Assembly (NCBI GenBank): GCA_001584585.1
Contig: LSYV01000034.1
Span: forward strand, 284,425 to 306,059
DNA length: 21,635 bases
Origin: Gonium pectorale
Lineage: Eukaryota; Chlorophyta; Chlorophyceae; Chlamydomonadales; Volvocaceae
Direction: 5' to 3'
Under the pieces are notes generated by a model. That model did no database searches, was not told where the DNA came from, and was given only the letters and a program-made list of their open reading frames with translations. The position numbers and the translations under genes were made by a program. Shown here in pieces: positions 1 through 11,000 of the stretch. The stretch's first letter is position 1; each line of letters opens with the position of its first letter.

Positions 1-71
1 GAGGAGGGGGTGGGGGTGGTTGGGGCAGGGCGAGGGTGAGGGTGCGGGGAAGGGAGACAGGGGGGACCCAC

Positions 72-649
72 CTGTCTTGATGTCCCTCCGCGCCACCATG
101 TCCATGCCCACCAGCCAGCAGTTGGGGTCGCACGAGTGGTTCAGCGGCTGCCACTCGGCGGGGTCGTCGGGCCACGTGATCCACACCTGCGGGGGAGGGG
201 GAAGGGGAGGGGTGGGGCAGCGAAGGGGGGCACGCGGGGCGGGGGCCACGAGGTTTGAAAGCGCTGTCCCTCGACAAGCCCGAGGGGGCAGCCGGGAAGG
301 GAGGGAGGGAGGGGCATCGGGGACCACCCGCCAACCTTCCCACACACCCGCCCGCCCGCCCCCCGCCCGGCAGCCCGCCCACCTCGTCCCCGACCGGGTA
401 CGCGTACTCGTCAAACCACTGCCGGTGCCGGCTGCCGGGCGGCCAGCAGCGCCGCACGAAGCCGCGGCTGACCAGCACCTTGGGTCGCTGCTCGTTGCGC
501 TGCACCACGGTGCCGGCCGGGATGGGCACCAGCGCTACCAGGCCCCAGCCGCCGGCGCCGCCGCCATCGCCGCTCGCTTGCGCCGCAGCGGGGGCGCCCT
601 CGGCGGCCGCCTCCTCCTTGCGCGGCCGTCGCAGGTACGCGGGACCGAC
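72..649 (-). other. SET-domain coding exons of gene A (partial)
   Basis: Exons 649-383 and 186-72 encode the SET part. The first carries a charged, Ala/Gly-rich lead-in, then GWGLVALVPIPAGTVV, typical of the first SET strands, and ends at WFDEYAYPVGDE. The second carries WQPLNHSCDPNCW and VARRDIKTG. The NHSCxPN box is the diagnostic SET motif that helps form the S-adenosylmethionine and lysine pocket. The donor at 71 is GTGGGT and the intron runs off the left edge, so the expected following E-[EL]-x-x-x-Y segment cannot be checked. Confidence 0.85.
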
Positions 650-3600
650 CTGCGCCAGGAGGGGCCACCAGAGGTCGGGGTTCCGGTCTGTCCTACAGAA
701 CGCTGTCCCTCGCTAGGAAGCCGTGGCGGTGGCGGTTGGTACAGGAGGCAGCGAAACCCGGGACACTGACGAGGACCTTCACACAGCGGAATCATCGCCC
801 TATCTGGGGCACTGCAGATGCGATGCGCCCCCGCGCCTGACCCTTCCCGCGCCCAGCCCTCCGCCGCCGCCAACCCCGCCCTTCAGTTCCCTTGGCCCAC
901 GCACCTTGGGCTGGCGCAGCTCGTGGCGGTGCAGCGCGGTGGCGATGATAGTGCGGATGAAGGACATGTGGTCGCGCTGCGCCACAAGGGGGGGATGGCG
1001 GGGCGGAAGGAAGGGGGCAATGAAGAAGGGAAACGGGTCGCGTCGCGGACACCGAATCGCTCACAAACGCAATAGAAGAGCTTGTGGCGGTCTTGGCGTA
1101 GCTGCTGACAACCTGTGAAACTTAGGGGGGTGGCTCAGTCCGTGGGCATGCGGAGCGGGGGGTGGTGGGGCGGGGAGGCAGCTTGCGGCGGGTTGGCGGT
1201 GGGCTCCCGGCAGGTTGGGCCCACGCTGACCACGATGACCAGGGGGGTGCTGCAGGTCAGGTCAGCTGCGCGCCGAGGCCTCTTGGCCGAGGTGGAGGCG
1301 GTGGCCCTTTGTCGAGGCAGGCGAACGTCTGGCGCCTCTTTCGCGCATCAACGTGCCCTCGCGGGAGCCGCTCGGACCGAATCAGCCGTGGCATCCATCC
1401 CTCCGCAGGACACCTCTACCCTCTCGGGCCTCCCCCTTGAGCCCCGCGGCCCAGCCCCTCCCGAATTGCACCTCACCCCGACCCCCACCCCACTCCCCAC
1501 ACCCCACACTACTCCTACCGACCTCGGGGTCCAGCACGAGGATGTAGTCGGCCGAGCCGTGCGTGTGGGGCGGATACATAATGCCGCAGTTGGGGTTGGT
1601 CTCCAGCATGAAGATCTTGCCGGAGGGGTCCACGCGGAAGTCAATGCTGGGGACGGGAGGGCCGAGGAGGGGTCACAAGGAAGGCGGAGCGGTCGGGGCG
1701 AGGAGCGGTCGGGGCGAGGAGCGGTTGGGGGGCGAGGAGCGGTCGGGGGGCGGAGCGTTCCATGCATGGGGCCCAGCGGCGCGACCGTAACGCCCGGCCT
1801 CGCAATTCAACCCCGATCGCCCTACCCGCCCCTCCCCGCCCCGCGCCGCGCCGCACCGGCCGTAGCTGACTCCCCGCAGTGCGACGAAGGCGTTGCGCGC
1901 GGCCTCCTGCGTGCGCGGTCGGGCAGCGCAGGGGTGCAGGTGGGCAAGGGTGCTTAAGTGCGCAGGGCGGCGGGGAGGCCGGGCAGCGGGGAGGCCGAGA
2001 GGAGGGGCAGACAGGCGCTTGGCGGCGGCTGGGGCTGCGGCTGCGGCCAACAGTCGGGCGAATAAGGCTGCCACCAGGGGTCGGGGGTGGGGGGGCCGCT
2101 TGCGGGGCCGCTCCAGGGGCTGGCCGTCGGCGTACGCAACCCCGAGCCGCCTCCGCACTGCCGGTCCCGCCGGCTGGAGGCCAGCCCAGCCCAGCCCGGC
2201 CAGCTGCCCAGCCCAGCCCAGCGCTTTCAGCTTCACGTGCTTGGGGGTTCTTACTTTGCTGGGTCGGGCGGAGCGCGGAGGGTGCCATGGGCTGCCGGCC
2301 AGGAAGTGTTCGCTCGCTTGCCTGCCCGCTAGTGCGTACGTGTACGAGCTCACCGACATTCACACAGGACACACGTCGGCCCCATACCTCGCCCAGCTGA
2401 CAACCCGACAACCCAAGTACCCACCCCCCAACCACAGCACGTATGTCAGATGCGGACCCCGCTCTCCCGGCAAATCGCGCCCCGTCCACCGCCCTGCCGG
2501 CCACACACATACCCCACCCTGCCGACCCCACCCAGGCCCGCCCTCCAAGCTGCACCTCCTCCAGCTGCCACCTCTTCCGCCCTCCCAGACCCGCCCGCGG
2601 CTCAACACAACCCCACTCCCCCACCCCACCCCACACACAAAGTTCCCACCTTGAGCCTCTCCTCCAGCTCCGGCTCCTCGCACGCCTTCCACTGCACGCT
2701 GTCCAGATCCACCCACTTGAGGTCAAAGTGCTTGAAGTCCTCCCCGGGCCGGAACACGCACTCCACCGGCTTGTACGCAACGGGCCGGAAGGCACACAGG
2801 TCGGGGTCGAGCGACAGCGCCGCGTCGGCACCGCCCGCGGCGGCTGCCGACCCGTGGGTCGACGGCTCGGGCCCGGGCCCGTCCGCGGCCGCGAAATCCG
2901 TGGCCGCGCCGGGCTCCTCCACCACCAAGACGGTGAACTCGCGGCCGGGGATGAATTCCTCCACCAGCGCGCCGCCGAACTTCCTCACCAGCTCGCCCAC
3001 CTGCTCCGTGGGGGCGGGGTGCGGGGGGCGGGGGGTGGGGCCATCCGCTACAGCGGACTGGAGGCTCGCGCCCTAGGCCAGCGCCGGTCCGGAGATGTAA
3101 CACAGCCCACAAACGCCCTCACTGCAAACGCGCGCTGCATGGTCCACTCCCGTCCTTTCCACCTTGATCATTCCCCGTCAATCCTCCAGTATCCCGATTC
3201 ACCCATGAAAGCATTCGAAGCTGCGTTCCGACAGAACCCAACACCTCTCCCCTCCCTCCCCCCACTCACGCACGCGACTGCCTGTCCGATAGTAGCACAC
3301 TCTACGCATACCGTATACGGTTGTATTGATCACGTACGGTACGTGTGCGCGCACGCCCGCACGCACCTGCTCCCTCAGCTGCTCCTCGTTGTGCACCTTG
3401 CTGGCCTTGGTCATGCCCACCGAGCTGTAGCCCGCGGGGTGCTTGACGATGAGCGGGAAGCGCAGCCCGCCGCCCGCCGGCCCCGCCAGCACCGCCCGCA
3501 GGCCCGCCTCCACGCCGCCGTTGGGCAGGCGCTCGCCCAGCGGGCCCACGTGCGGCTGGATGTGCACCCAGCCGGGGACCTGCGCCGCGGGGGCCCGGAG

Positions 3601-5946
3601 GTCAGGGGGCGGCGCGGGGGGGGGGGGGCAGGGGGCGGGGGCGAGGGTGGGGCAGCAGCGAACAACGAGGGGCCGGTGGCTGGGGTTCGGCAGGGAGGTC
3701 ACAGGGCGAGCGAGAGGGATTTGGGTGGGTGGGGTGGGGGGGGAGAGGGTGGCGCAGGGAGTGGGTTACGGGTGAATGAGGCGCTGCCAGGAAGGTCGGG
3801 CGATGGGTGAGTGTGCAGAGCCATCGCCGCGACCGCGCACCCGCCCCCCCCTCCTCACCCGCCCGCCGCCTCGGCATGAACGCCCCGTGCCCACCCAGAG
3901 GCCCCAACAGCCGTACGTCACGTTGATCACTCCCCGGCCCCCAACGCCGACCGCCCGCTCACCGCGACGCCCCAGTACTCGACCATCTTCATCTCAATCT
4001 TGGTGGGATCGTACGATGCGGATCCGGATCCGGTGAACGGCAGGTTGAGTCTGGGTACGGCAGGTTGGGTGCGCGGGCCGGGGCGCGCTTGTCGGGCGTG
4101 TTTTATGTATCGGGCGTGTGTGTATGTGTATGTGTGCTCCCCTGCGCATTCCCCTGCGCACATGGGAACCACGACACGCGGCGCCACGCGGATGTCGACG
4201 TCTCCCCCCTCCCGCACAGGGCGCCGACGCCCGGACCTCGGGCCGTATGCTGCCCTGCGCCTCAGCTCCCCTCGCCGCCTGCAGCCGGCCCCCACCCGCG
4301 TCCCGGGCGTCCTCGCCCCGCACCTCTCGCACCCCCCGCCCCCCTCGCACCCCTCGCACCCACTGGCCGCAAGCGGGTGTCACGGCGGCACCGCACCCTC
4401 CCGACACCGCACCCTCCGCCCCGCCCTCCCTACACCCCTGCCTCGTGGGCATTCCGCATCCCGTCCGCCCGTGCAGCCCGGACAACCCGTTGAACGGTCT
4501 CCAGGGGCTTCTGAGGGTTGCAGCCGCGATGCGCCGCCGTCGCATCCACACCCGCGCCCGCGTCCCCTTGCTCTGTCTGCAGCTCCCTGTAATCCCAGCT
4601 CGGTCTCAGCGACGCGACGCCACCGCTGGCTAGGGACTCGCTCGGACACAGACCCACACTGCAACTGCAACTGCAACTGTAACTGTAACTGCAACTGTAA
4701 CTGCAACTGTAACTGCAACCGCGCCCAGAACCCGTCCCAGCGCCCGCACCTCTCCAGCGCCTGCACCACGTCCACGCCCGCGCGGTCCTCGTCCCAGGCG
4801 CCGTCGCACAAGTTCATGTACACGTCGTACGCGCCGCTGGCCGCCAGCTCCGTGATCTGCGCGGCGCTGGTCGCCTTCTTGATGAACACATTGGTCCACT
4901 CGTACTCGCCCTCCGTGTCGAACATCTCGGGCTGCCCGGGGAAGGGGGGGGGGCGTGGGAGAGGGGTAAAGAGGGGCGGTCAGAGGGTTGGAAGGGCGCT
5001 CTCAGTGGAGAGGGGCCGGAGGTGCACACCACCCGGGACCGCCGGAGGCTGAGTAGCTGCCGGGGGGAGGGGGGAATGAACAATGGTAACGGGTCGAAAC
5101 GCAGGAAGCGGAAGGTGGTGTACGGGAGGGGTCCTGGTGCTGAAGGGCGTTCCCATGAGACAGGATCCACCAGAGGTGAACGCCAGCCCTGTCCGCTGAA
5201 CACAGAACGCAGAAGGACTCCCCTCGCCGGTCGGCCCACCAGAAGGGAATGCCGGGCAGGGGTGCCGGGAGAGGGGGTGGGATGGGGCAAGAGTTGGACT
5301 GGAATGGAAGGGCGGGCGGTGCGGGGGCGAAGTGGGGGGCGACGGGCCGTGGGGCGGCGAAGTGGGCTTGCAGGATTTGGCAGCGCAGGGGGAGAGGGGT
5401 GGGTCAGGCACGACGGCGCGCTCCAGGAGCCGAGCGGAGGCATGCGCTGCACGGCTGGGGGTGCGGTCGTGCCCAGCACGGCGTGCGGAACGGCACCGTG
5501 GTTGCAGGGGTTGGAGGCAGAGGCGTGTGGCGCAAGGGGGGGTTGATGTGGGCTGGGGCTAGGGCGCAATCAGGCACAAGCAGCACATTGTAGGGGTTGG
5601 GCGAGCTCGCCTGGTGCTGTGGGGAGTGCACACGAGGTGGTTGGGAGGGCAGGTAGCATGCCAGCGGCATCACAAGTTTATGACCTGTATAGGTTGGGAA
5701 GCGGTAACCCCCGGCGGTCGCTGCGCACGTGGAGCAAGAGACGGTGCCGGAGATGCTGCGACCCGACAACTCAGCCTCGCGCGCGCCAGAAGGCACAGGC
5801 AATGCAGGGCTCGGCGTCGTCATTTGCGCTATACAGCGCGACCGCTTCAGGCACCAGCGCACCGTGCGGGGAGGGTCTACGTCGCTTAGCGCGCCTGTTG
5901 AGCCCTCCACCGACGACTGGAGCACGCATACCCGCAGCTTGGCCAT
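72..5946 (-). CDS. Gene A: ATP-grasp (D-Ala-D-Ala ligase-like) plus SET domain protein, 3' end beyond window
   Basis: Ten exons join in phase: 5946-5863, 4931-4750, 4050-3963, 3579-3367, 3000-2650, 1906-1857, 1646-1523, 976-905, 649-383 and 186-72, giving 515 codons plus one base. Start ATG 5946 has A at -3 and G at +4. Residues 1-364 form an ATP-grasp ligase fold: an N-terminal strand (MAKLRVCVLQSS), NLCDGAWDEDRAG, the nucleotide-binding lysine in PLIVKHPAGYSSVGM (about K164), ALVEEFIPGREFTVLV (about 200-213), and the metal-binding end IDFRVD...MLETNPN (about 324-342). Residues 389-515 are a SET domain with GWG (about 422-424) and the cofactor-pocket motif NHSCDPN (493-499); the final catalytic tyrosine segment lies off the window. 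ATP-grasp enzymes join a carboxylate to an amine and SET domains methylate lysines, but the substrates here are unknown. A low-complexity Ala/Gly/Pro insertion interrupts the ATP-grasp part at about 219-253. Exon 8 (RDHMSFIRTIIATALHRHEL) is the linker. Family assignment is confident; individual splice sites are manual predictions. Confidence 0.85.
1686..1757. repeat. G-rich minisatellite in a gene A intron
   Basis: About four imperfect units of GGAGCGGTCGGGGCGA (16-18 bp, with variable G-run length) lie in the intron between exons 1906-1857 and 1646-1523. No coding role is seen. On the transcribed (minus) sense the array is C-rich. Confidence 0.8.
3616..3628. repeat. G13 homopolymer in a gene A intron
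   Basis: A run of 13 G sits in the intron between exons 4050-3963 and 3579-3367. It is a poly-C tract in the sense of the gene, upstream of the acceptor at 3580. Its length should be treated as uncertain because such runs are prone to sequencing error. Confidence 0.8.
4658..4717. repeat. Hexamer repeat ACTGCA/ACTGTA, 10 units
   Basis: Ten perfect hexamers, ACTGCA or ACTGTA in irregular order, lie in the intron directly 3' of exon 4931-4750. Read on the minus strand they give a spurious poly(Leu-Gln) frame. The in-phase splice CTGGAGAG|gtgcgg at 4750, joining to 4050, places the array in intron sequence. Confidence 0.9.
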
Positions 5947-8033
5947 TATTGTTTGAATGCCACAGTAACGGTTCTTCAACCAACGGTTGCTAAGCCCAAC
6001 CTAGCTCAAGCGCCAGTACTAAAGCGGTCGGTTTGTAAAATGCATCATTATCCTCAACCCAGATTCCCTGCTGAGAACTCATTACGCCTGCCCGCTTGTC
6101 ATGTTTTCGCCAGATCCATTACGTCCAACTGTAACCGATGACCCTAACTTCGGCAAGGGACGGCCACTCCGTCCGCAGGCCAACGGAGTCCTCGAGCTGG
6201 TAGTGCACAATGCGCACTTCTACCCAGTATGTATTGACCTGTAAGTTCGCGTTCGATGTCCCACGGGCCAGTGGTGCTCAAAGCCTCTGCCCGCCAAGGA
6301 CAGCCTACAAGATGTATGCCTGTAGTGACTTTGGCATAGCAAGCAAGGAATGACCAGGGATGTTGGATGGAATGGAAAAAACGAACGGGTCTGAGGGGTC
6401 TGAATTGGAGGTCCGCAGCTAGCTGTTGCAGCAGCAGAAGAAGAACGTTGGTACCGAAACAACCGTACGCGCCTGATGCCTTGAATGTGTAGACACTCAT
6501 ACTTCGAATGAAACCGCAGCGGGGCGGAGAGGGGCGGAGATCTATGCATACATCATGTTGAGATTGATTGAACGTACAGCCACCCACAAGGCGGTCCCTA
6601 CTATAATGACACCGATACAGCCACAGACGCGTTGTCTTCACAATATTTAGACAGGTGCAGTACGGGGATGTTACTTGAATATGTAGAGGAGGCGCTCCTA
6701 CTATGTATAAAGGAAACACTGCAATGTATGTAGAGGGCATGTACGGGCACACAAGCCCGAACAGCACAGCAATGCCAGAAGCATGTGCGTGGACTATAAG
6801 AGGAGGGGCGACCAGCAGTGACAGATCATGCGTGCCATGTCCCCCCCCCCTCTCCCGGCACAACCCTCCTCGCGGCACAGAATCCAAGGCAACCGCCAGG
6901 CTCCTTCCGCCTCCACGAATCGCCCGCATGACAATATGCATGTGCCTCTGGACAGCACAGCAATCGGCAAAGCAGCTTACAGGGCTGCAGGAACGCAAGG
7001 GGGCCCGAAGCAGGTCGCGATGGGGCACAGGGGCGCTGGCACATTGGCGATTTTTCCCGTTCGCCTAGTTATTTACAGAAGTTTGCGTATAACGGAGCTG
7101 CATGTGTGCACGTCGAGGACTGGGAGAAGCATTTCTCCGCGGGGAACCTCGCGCGGGCTTGCGGCCCCCGCCCGCACAAAAAATACCCACAAACATTGAG
7201 CGCCCAGAGGCACATGCATATTGTCATGCGAGCGATTCGCCCGCGGAGGCGGAAGGAGCCTGGCGGTTGCCTTGGATTCTGTGCCGCGAGGAGGGTTGTG
7301 CCGGGAGAGGGGGGGGGCCATGTACCGCCATATACCATCCGCATGGGGCGAGCACGTGTACCCGCCCGCCCTATTGGAAACGTCGCGCCTTCGGGCGTGT
7401 ATGGCCGTAGAGGCGGGCTCCCTCTTTCTATGCAGGTTTCTCTCTTTTTTCACGTGTATCCCGTACAGCTGTATCCCGTACAGGCGAACGTATCGCAGCA
7501 TGTCGAGCGGAGGCATGTCGCGAGGGGGTAAACTCCAGACGGACAGAAAGACAGGCTGCAAACAAAAGTGGCCACATAAATGTTGAAGCGACTCGCGGCG
7601 AACAGAGAATCAGACACCACGATAAACGCCTACCTCGTTCGCGACAGGTAGCTCCATTGATCGCCACACTACAGGGATAAGAAAATACCAGTAGAATGGA
7701 CAGGAAGCAAAGGCCGGCGGCGGTCCCGGCGTACGAGAGGCTCAACTGTCCGTCGTCGCGACACCCGCCCAACCCGCCCTCTGTCATTGGCAGTGGGTAG
7801 TGCCCGGGTACGGGTAGGCGTAGCGCTGACGGGCCTACGGCCACTCCCACGCTAGCCTGAGTACGGCGGGACCGTTTGAAGTCTAGCATAGCTGCACAGC
7901 ACATGTGGGGCCGCATAGGATCTTGGCTGGTAGCTTGTAACGTCGTTTCTCGGCATCTTGCCATCTTACCGTCTTGGTCGGGCTGTCGCTGCGTACTTTT
8001 TGGATCCGCTGTCCATTCGCAAAAAGGAGACTA
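5947..8033. promoter_or_regulatory. Divergent intergenic region between genes A and B
   Basis: About 2.1 kb separates the start codons of gene A (minus) and gene B (plus), so both promoters and 5' UTRs should lie here. Base composition is closer to balanced than in the exons. I could not identify a TATA box or transcription start with confidence. The region contains the long inverted repeat listed separately, a 15 bp tandem duplication at 7455-7484, and a 13 bp direct repeat (ACAGCACAGCAAT) at 6761-6773 and 6952-6964. A 294-codon open frame on the minus strand has no recognisable protein motif. No tRNA or conserved coding exon was seen. Confidence 0.5.
6835..7322. repeat. Long inverted repeat (foldback element or hairpin precursor)
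   Basis: The arm at about 6835-6951 is the near-exact reverse complement of about 7204-7322. Matched blocks run from a poly-C stretch through CTCTCCCGGCACAACC, GGCACAGAATCCAAGG and CCAGGCTCCTTCCGCCTC to CATGACAATATGCATGTG. The one clear difference is a 6 bp indel with nearby substitutions (CCACGAATCGCCC versus CCGCGGGCGAATCGCTC). The arms flank a non-palindromic spacer of about 252 bp. No transposase and no clear target-site duplication were seen. It may be a non-autonomous foldback element/MITE, or a locus transcribed into a long double-stranded RNA hairpin. Confidence 0.9.
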
Positions 8034-11000
8034 ATGCAATACTCACGTTGTAAAGCGCTCATTCTCTGTACAAATCGCAACCTAATGCACCAGCTCAGGT
8101 GTTGCACGGATGTCGCGGTCTCGTCTAGGCCTGCCAGATATCCTCACTGGCGCTCAACGCGCCTATATAATGGGGTCCGCATCTTGAAAGCTGTGGCGAA
8201 TGGGCCTGCTTCAACTCCGTCCCCATCTTCCCTGGCCGAGGAACGCACGAAGGCGAAGGCACGGCTACGCCAGCTCATCAGTAAGTAAGTGCCACACGAC
8301 TTTCTCCCCGCCCATGCGAACCTAACCTTCGCTCCTCGCGCACGGCCCACACCCGCCTTGTCGCTCGCCCCCTTTCACCCTCGGCGGGGGCACCCTGTGT
8401 ACGTCCTGAGCTCCAGGGCCGCAGCACGCTGCACGCCACCCTCTCTCTTCGCGCTCCTGCACTCTGCGCCTGCTGCCACTACACGTGTATCCGGCGTCGC
8501 CGCGCACATGCACCTGTCCTACTTGGCTGTACCCAAGTTGCGTCACTTATCCACAAAGCCCAGATCCAAGCCGCCTGCTCACAACGCCCCCCTCCCCCCG
8601 CCACACGCCGCTCCCGACGCAGGGTCAACGCCGCCGCGCTGCCGGGCCCCGCCGACCTGGCGGCCCTGGACCGGGCCATCACGGAGCTGACCCGCCTGAA
8701 CCCCGTGCCGGACAGTGCCACCTCCGACCTCATAAACGGCAGGTGTGATTCTGTAAGATCGCAATGGGCAAGCGGATGCTTGACACGGGACATGGGGCAT
8801 GAGACTGGAGGCTGGAGAAGCCCTAAGCTGGGCGCGCTGAGCGCCACGCCTGCGGTGGGTTTGGGCCCACGTCCGCTCTCGCCGCCCCTTTGTCCTGCAA
8901 GGGACACGCGGGGCCAGCGAAAAGCAGCGGGCGACTGGCAGCCCGCCACTGGCGGCGGCCCATCGCTCTGCCGCGCTTCCGTGCTTCTGGGCGGCCACCG
9001 CGCGGGCTCTTCAAGCCACGCCGGGGCCAATGTCTCGTGTTTGCACGCGGCAGTGCTGAAGGGCACATGCTATTGGCGCTGGCTCCTTGGCCCTGGGGCC
9101 CTCGCAACTTGCAAGCTGTCCCCTCAGGAGTGCACTCGGGATGCCGGGCGTCCCTATCCTGGCGGGTGACCCTCCCTGCCGGGCACCCGCCCATTTCGTG
9201 TGCGCTGATGGTCGCGCCGGCCGTGGGCCAGGTGACAAGCGGGACGCATCCCCCCAACTGCCATCCACCGTGGCGCCACGCATGCCACCGCCGGCGCGTC
9301 TTTCCCGTGTCCCGCCGCAGATGGGTTCTGCTCTTCACCGCCAGCTCCGCCACGCTGCGCCAGGCGTCCTCCGCGACGGCGGGGGCAAGCCCCTCGCCAT
9401 CCGGCGCGCCCGCAGCCGGGGCCGGCGGCAGCGGTGGCGGCGGCGGCTCGGACCTGGACCGACTGCTGACTCCGCTGCAGCTGGCCAATGACGTGGCGTA
9501 CCGCTTCTTCTACACGTGAGCGGGTAGCCGCTTGCGGCTGACTGCTAGCCAAGCGGCTGATTTTGCGCATCGCCCATGGAAGATTCCAGGGGGTCCGTAG
9601 GCGACTTCAGGCACAGGAGTATGGCCCGGGGCGGCAAGCGACGGGACGTGGGGCTGTCATACACGGGCACATGCGCACTACGAGCCCAAAGGGGGGGCGT
9701 TGGGGCACGTTCCCCGTAAAAAAGAGAACCAGAAACGGGGAAGGCAGCCCCGTGCAGTACGCCCCGGGCAGCACGTCCCTGGGCTCCCCTGGCCCTCTCG
9801 CTGTCCGTCCCCGCGAGGCTGCGTGCGGATGCTCTGCCCGAAGGGCACCCCGCTCCCACGCACCTCCACACCTTTCCAACTCCTTGCCCTCCCCTTTCCA
9901 TCCGTCTCCCCGGCCGGGCATTGTGCTTTCGTCCACCGCGGATTACCGCCTGCTGGCTTCTGTTCAAAGGTGGCCGTGTCCGTGCGCGCCACCCTAGCAG
10001 GGCTACCTGGCGGCCTCCCTCGCCCCGCAGTCGTCCACCTTTCCCTGCCGCTCACCCAGCCCCCTGTCCCTGCGCCCCTCCCCAGCTACGTGCCGGTGCT
10101 GGCGGGCGCGGCGGTGGGCGCCCGCGGGGCGTCCTCGTCAGGTCCCGTCAAGGCGAGGGGCAACTTCCAGGTGGGGGACTCGCGATGGGGCAGACACGCC
10201 GATCCGTCGGCGGGTCCAGGGGCATGTGGCACTGGTTGATGACTAGGCCCAAGGCGCAGGTGTCGGGGCGGCGCATGGTCCTACAGTTTCGGGCGGCTTC
10301 CAGGTGTTGGCGGGGGCGGGGTGGGTGCGCCAAGCGGATAAGTGTGGTCCGGCGGCAGCGCCTCCTGGTGCGTGCGCCTGCGCGCCACACCAGGCGGTGC
10401 TGCACGGACAGTCTCGTGTACCGGGTAACGGGAGCGCGGCATGCAGGCAGCTCGTTCAGTGTGAAATCATTCGCTCCACGTCGCCTCCAAGCGTGGGTGA
10501 CGGCTCGCCCTGTCCAGTGTTATATCTCGCACCCACCCCTCGCAGGTCTTCGACACGCGCGCTGGCAAGGTGGAGAACCAGGCCAGGTGCGGCGGGGCGG
10601 GGCGGGCTGGCCGCCTTCTGCGGGCGTGCATGACCCAATGCCTGCCGGCGCCATTACCAGCTCCAGTAAGACACAGCGGGAGAACTGGCGGTCACTTGTT
10701 TGCAGGTGCAAGTGCGGACAGCAGCAGCCCCATTGTGGGGCCGGTTGCGAGTCTTGGGACCCTGTGACCCACGGGTCATCAGACCGCGGGCGGGTGTACT
10801 TCGCTCACATCACCCGCCCTCCCGCTTCGCGCTTCATGCAGGTTCGATGTTGCGGGTCGGCGGTGCTGCATCAACGTCAACGGGTCGGCGACGGTGGCGC
10901 AGGTGCGAGGGGGGGGGGCGCAGCCCGGCCTGGCCTGGGCCGCCCAACTGACGCTGGCCTGGGCCACCCAACTGACGCTGGCGCTCGTGCGGGCGTGCCC

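Noticed and set aside
1641..2831. 396-codon minus-strand open frame
   Set aside because: It overlaps gene A exons in a different frame and is Arg/Pro/Ala-rich, as expected from GC-rich shadow frames. The spliced exons in the correct frame carry the ATP-grasp motifs.
2443..3810. 455-codon plus-strand open frame
   Set aside because: It is antisense to gene A exons, of low-complexity Pro/Arg/Gly composition, with no domain. It is a shadow of high GC content.
4380..4925. Poly(Leu-Gln) tract as a coding repeat of gene A
   Set aside because: The in-phase splice from 4750 to 4050 (ALER-LNLPFTG) restores the conserved ligase sequence and removes the hexamer array as intron.
6144..7028. 294-codon open frame on the minus strand between genes A and B
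   Set aside because: It needs a GTG start, crosses one arm of the inverted repeat, is rich in Cys/His/Arg without a recognisable domain, and looks like a chance frame in non-coding DNA.
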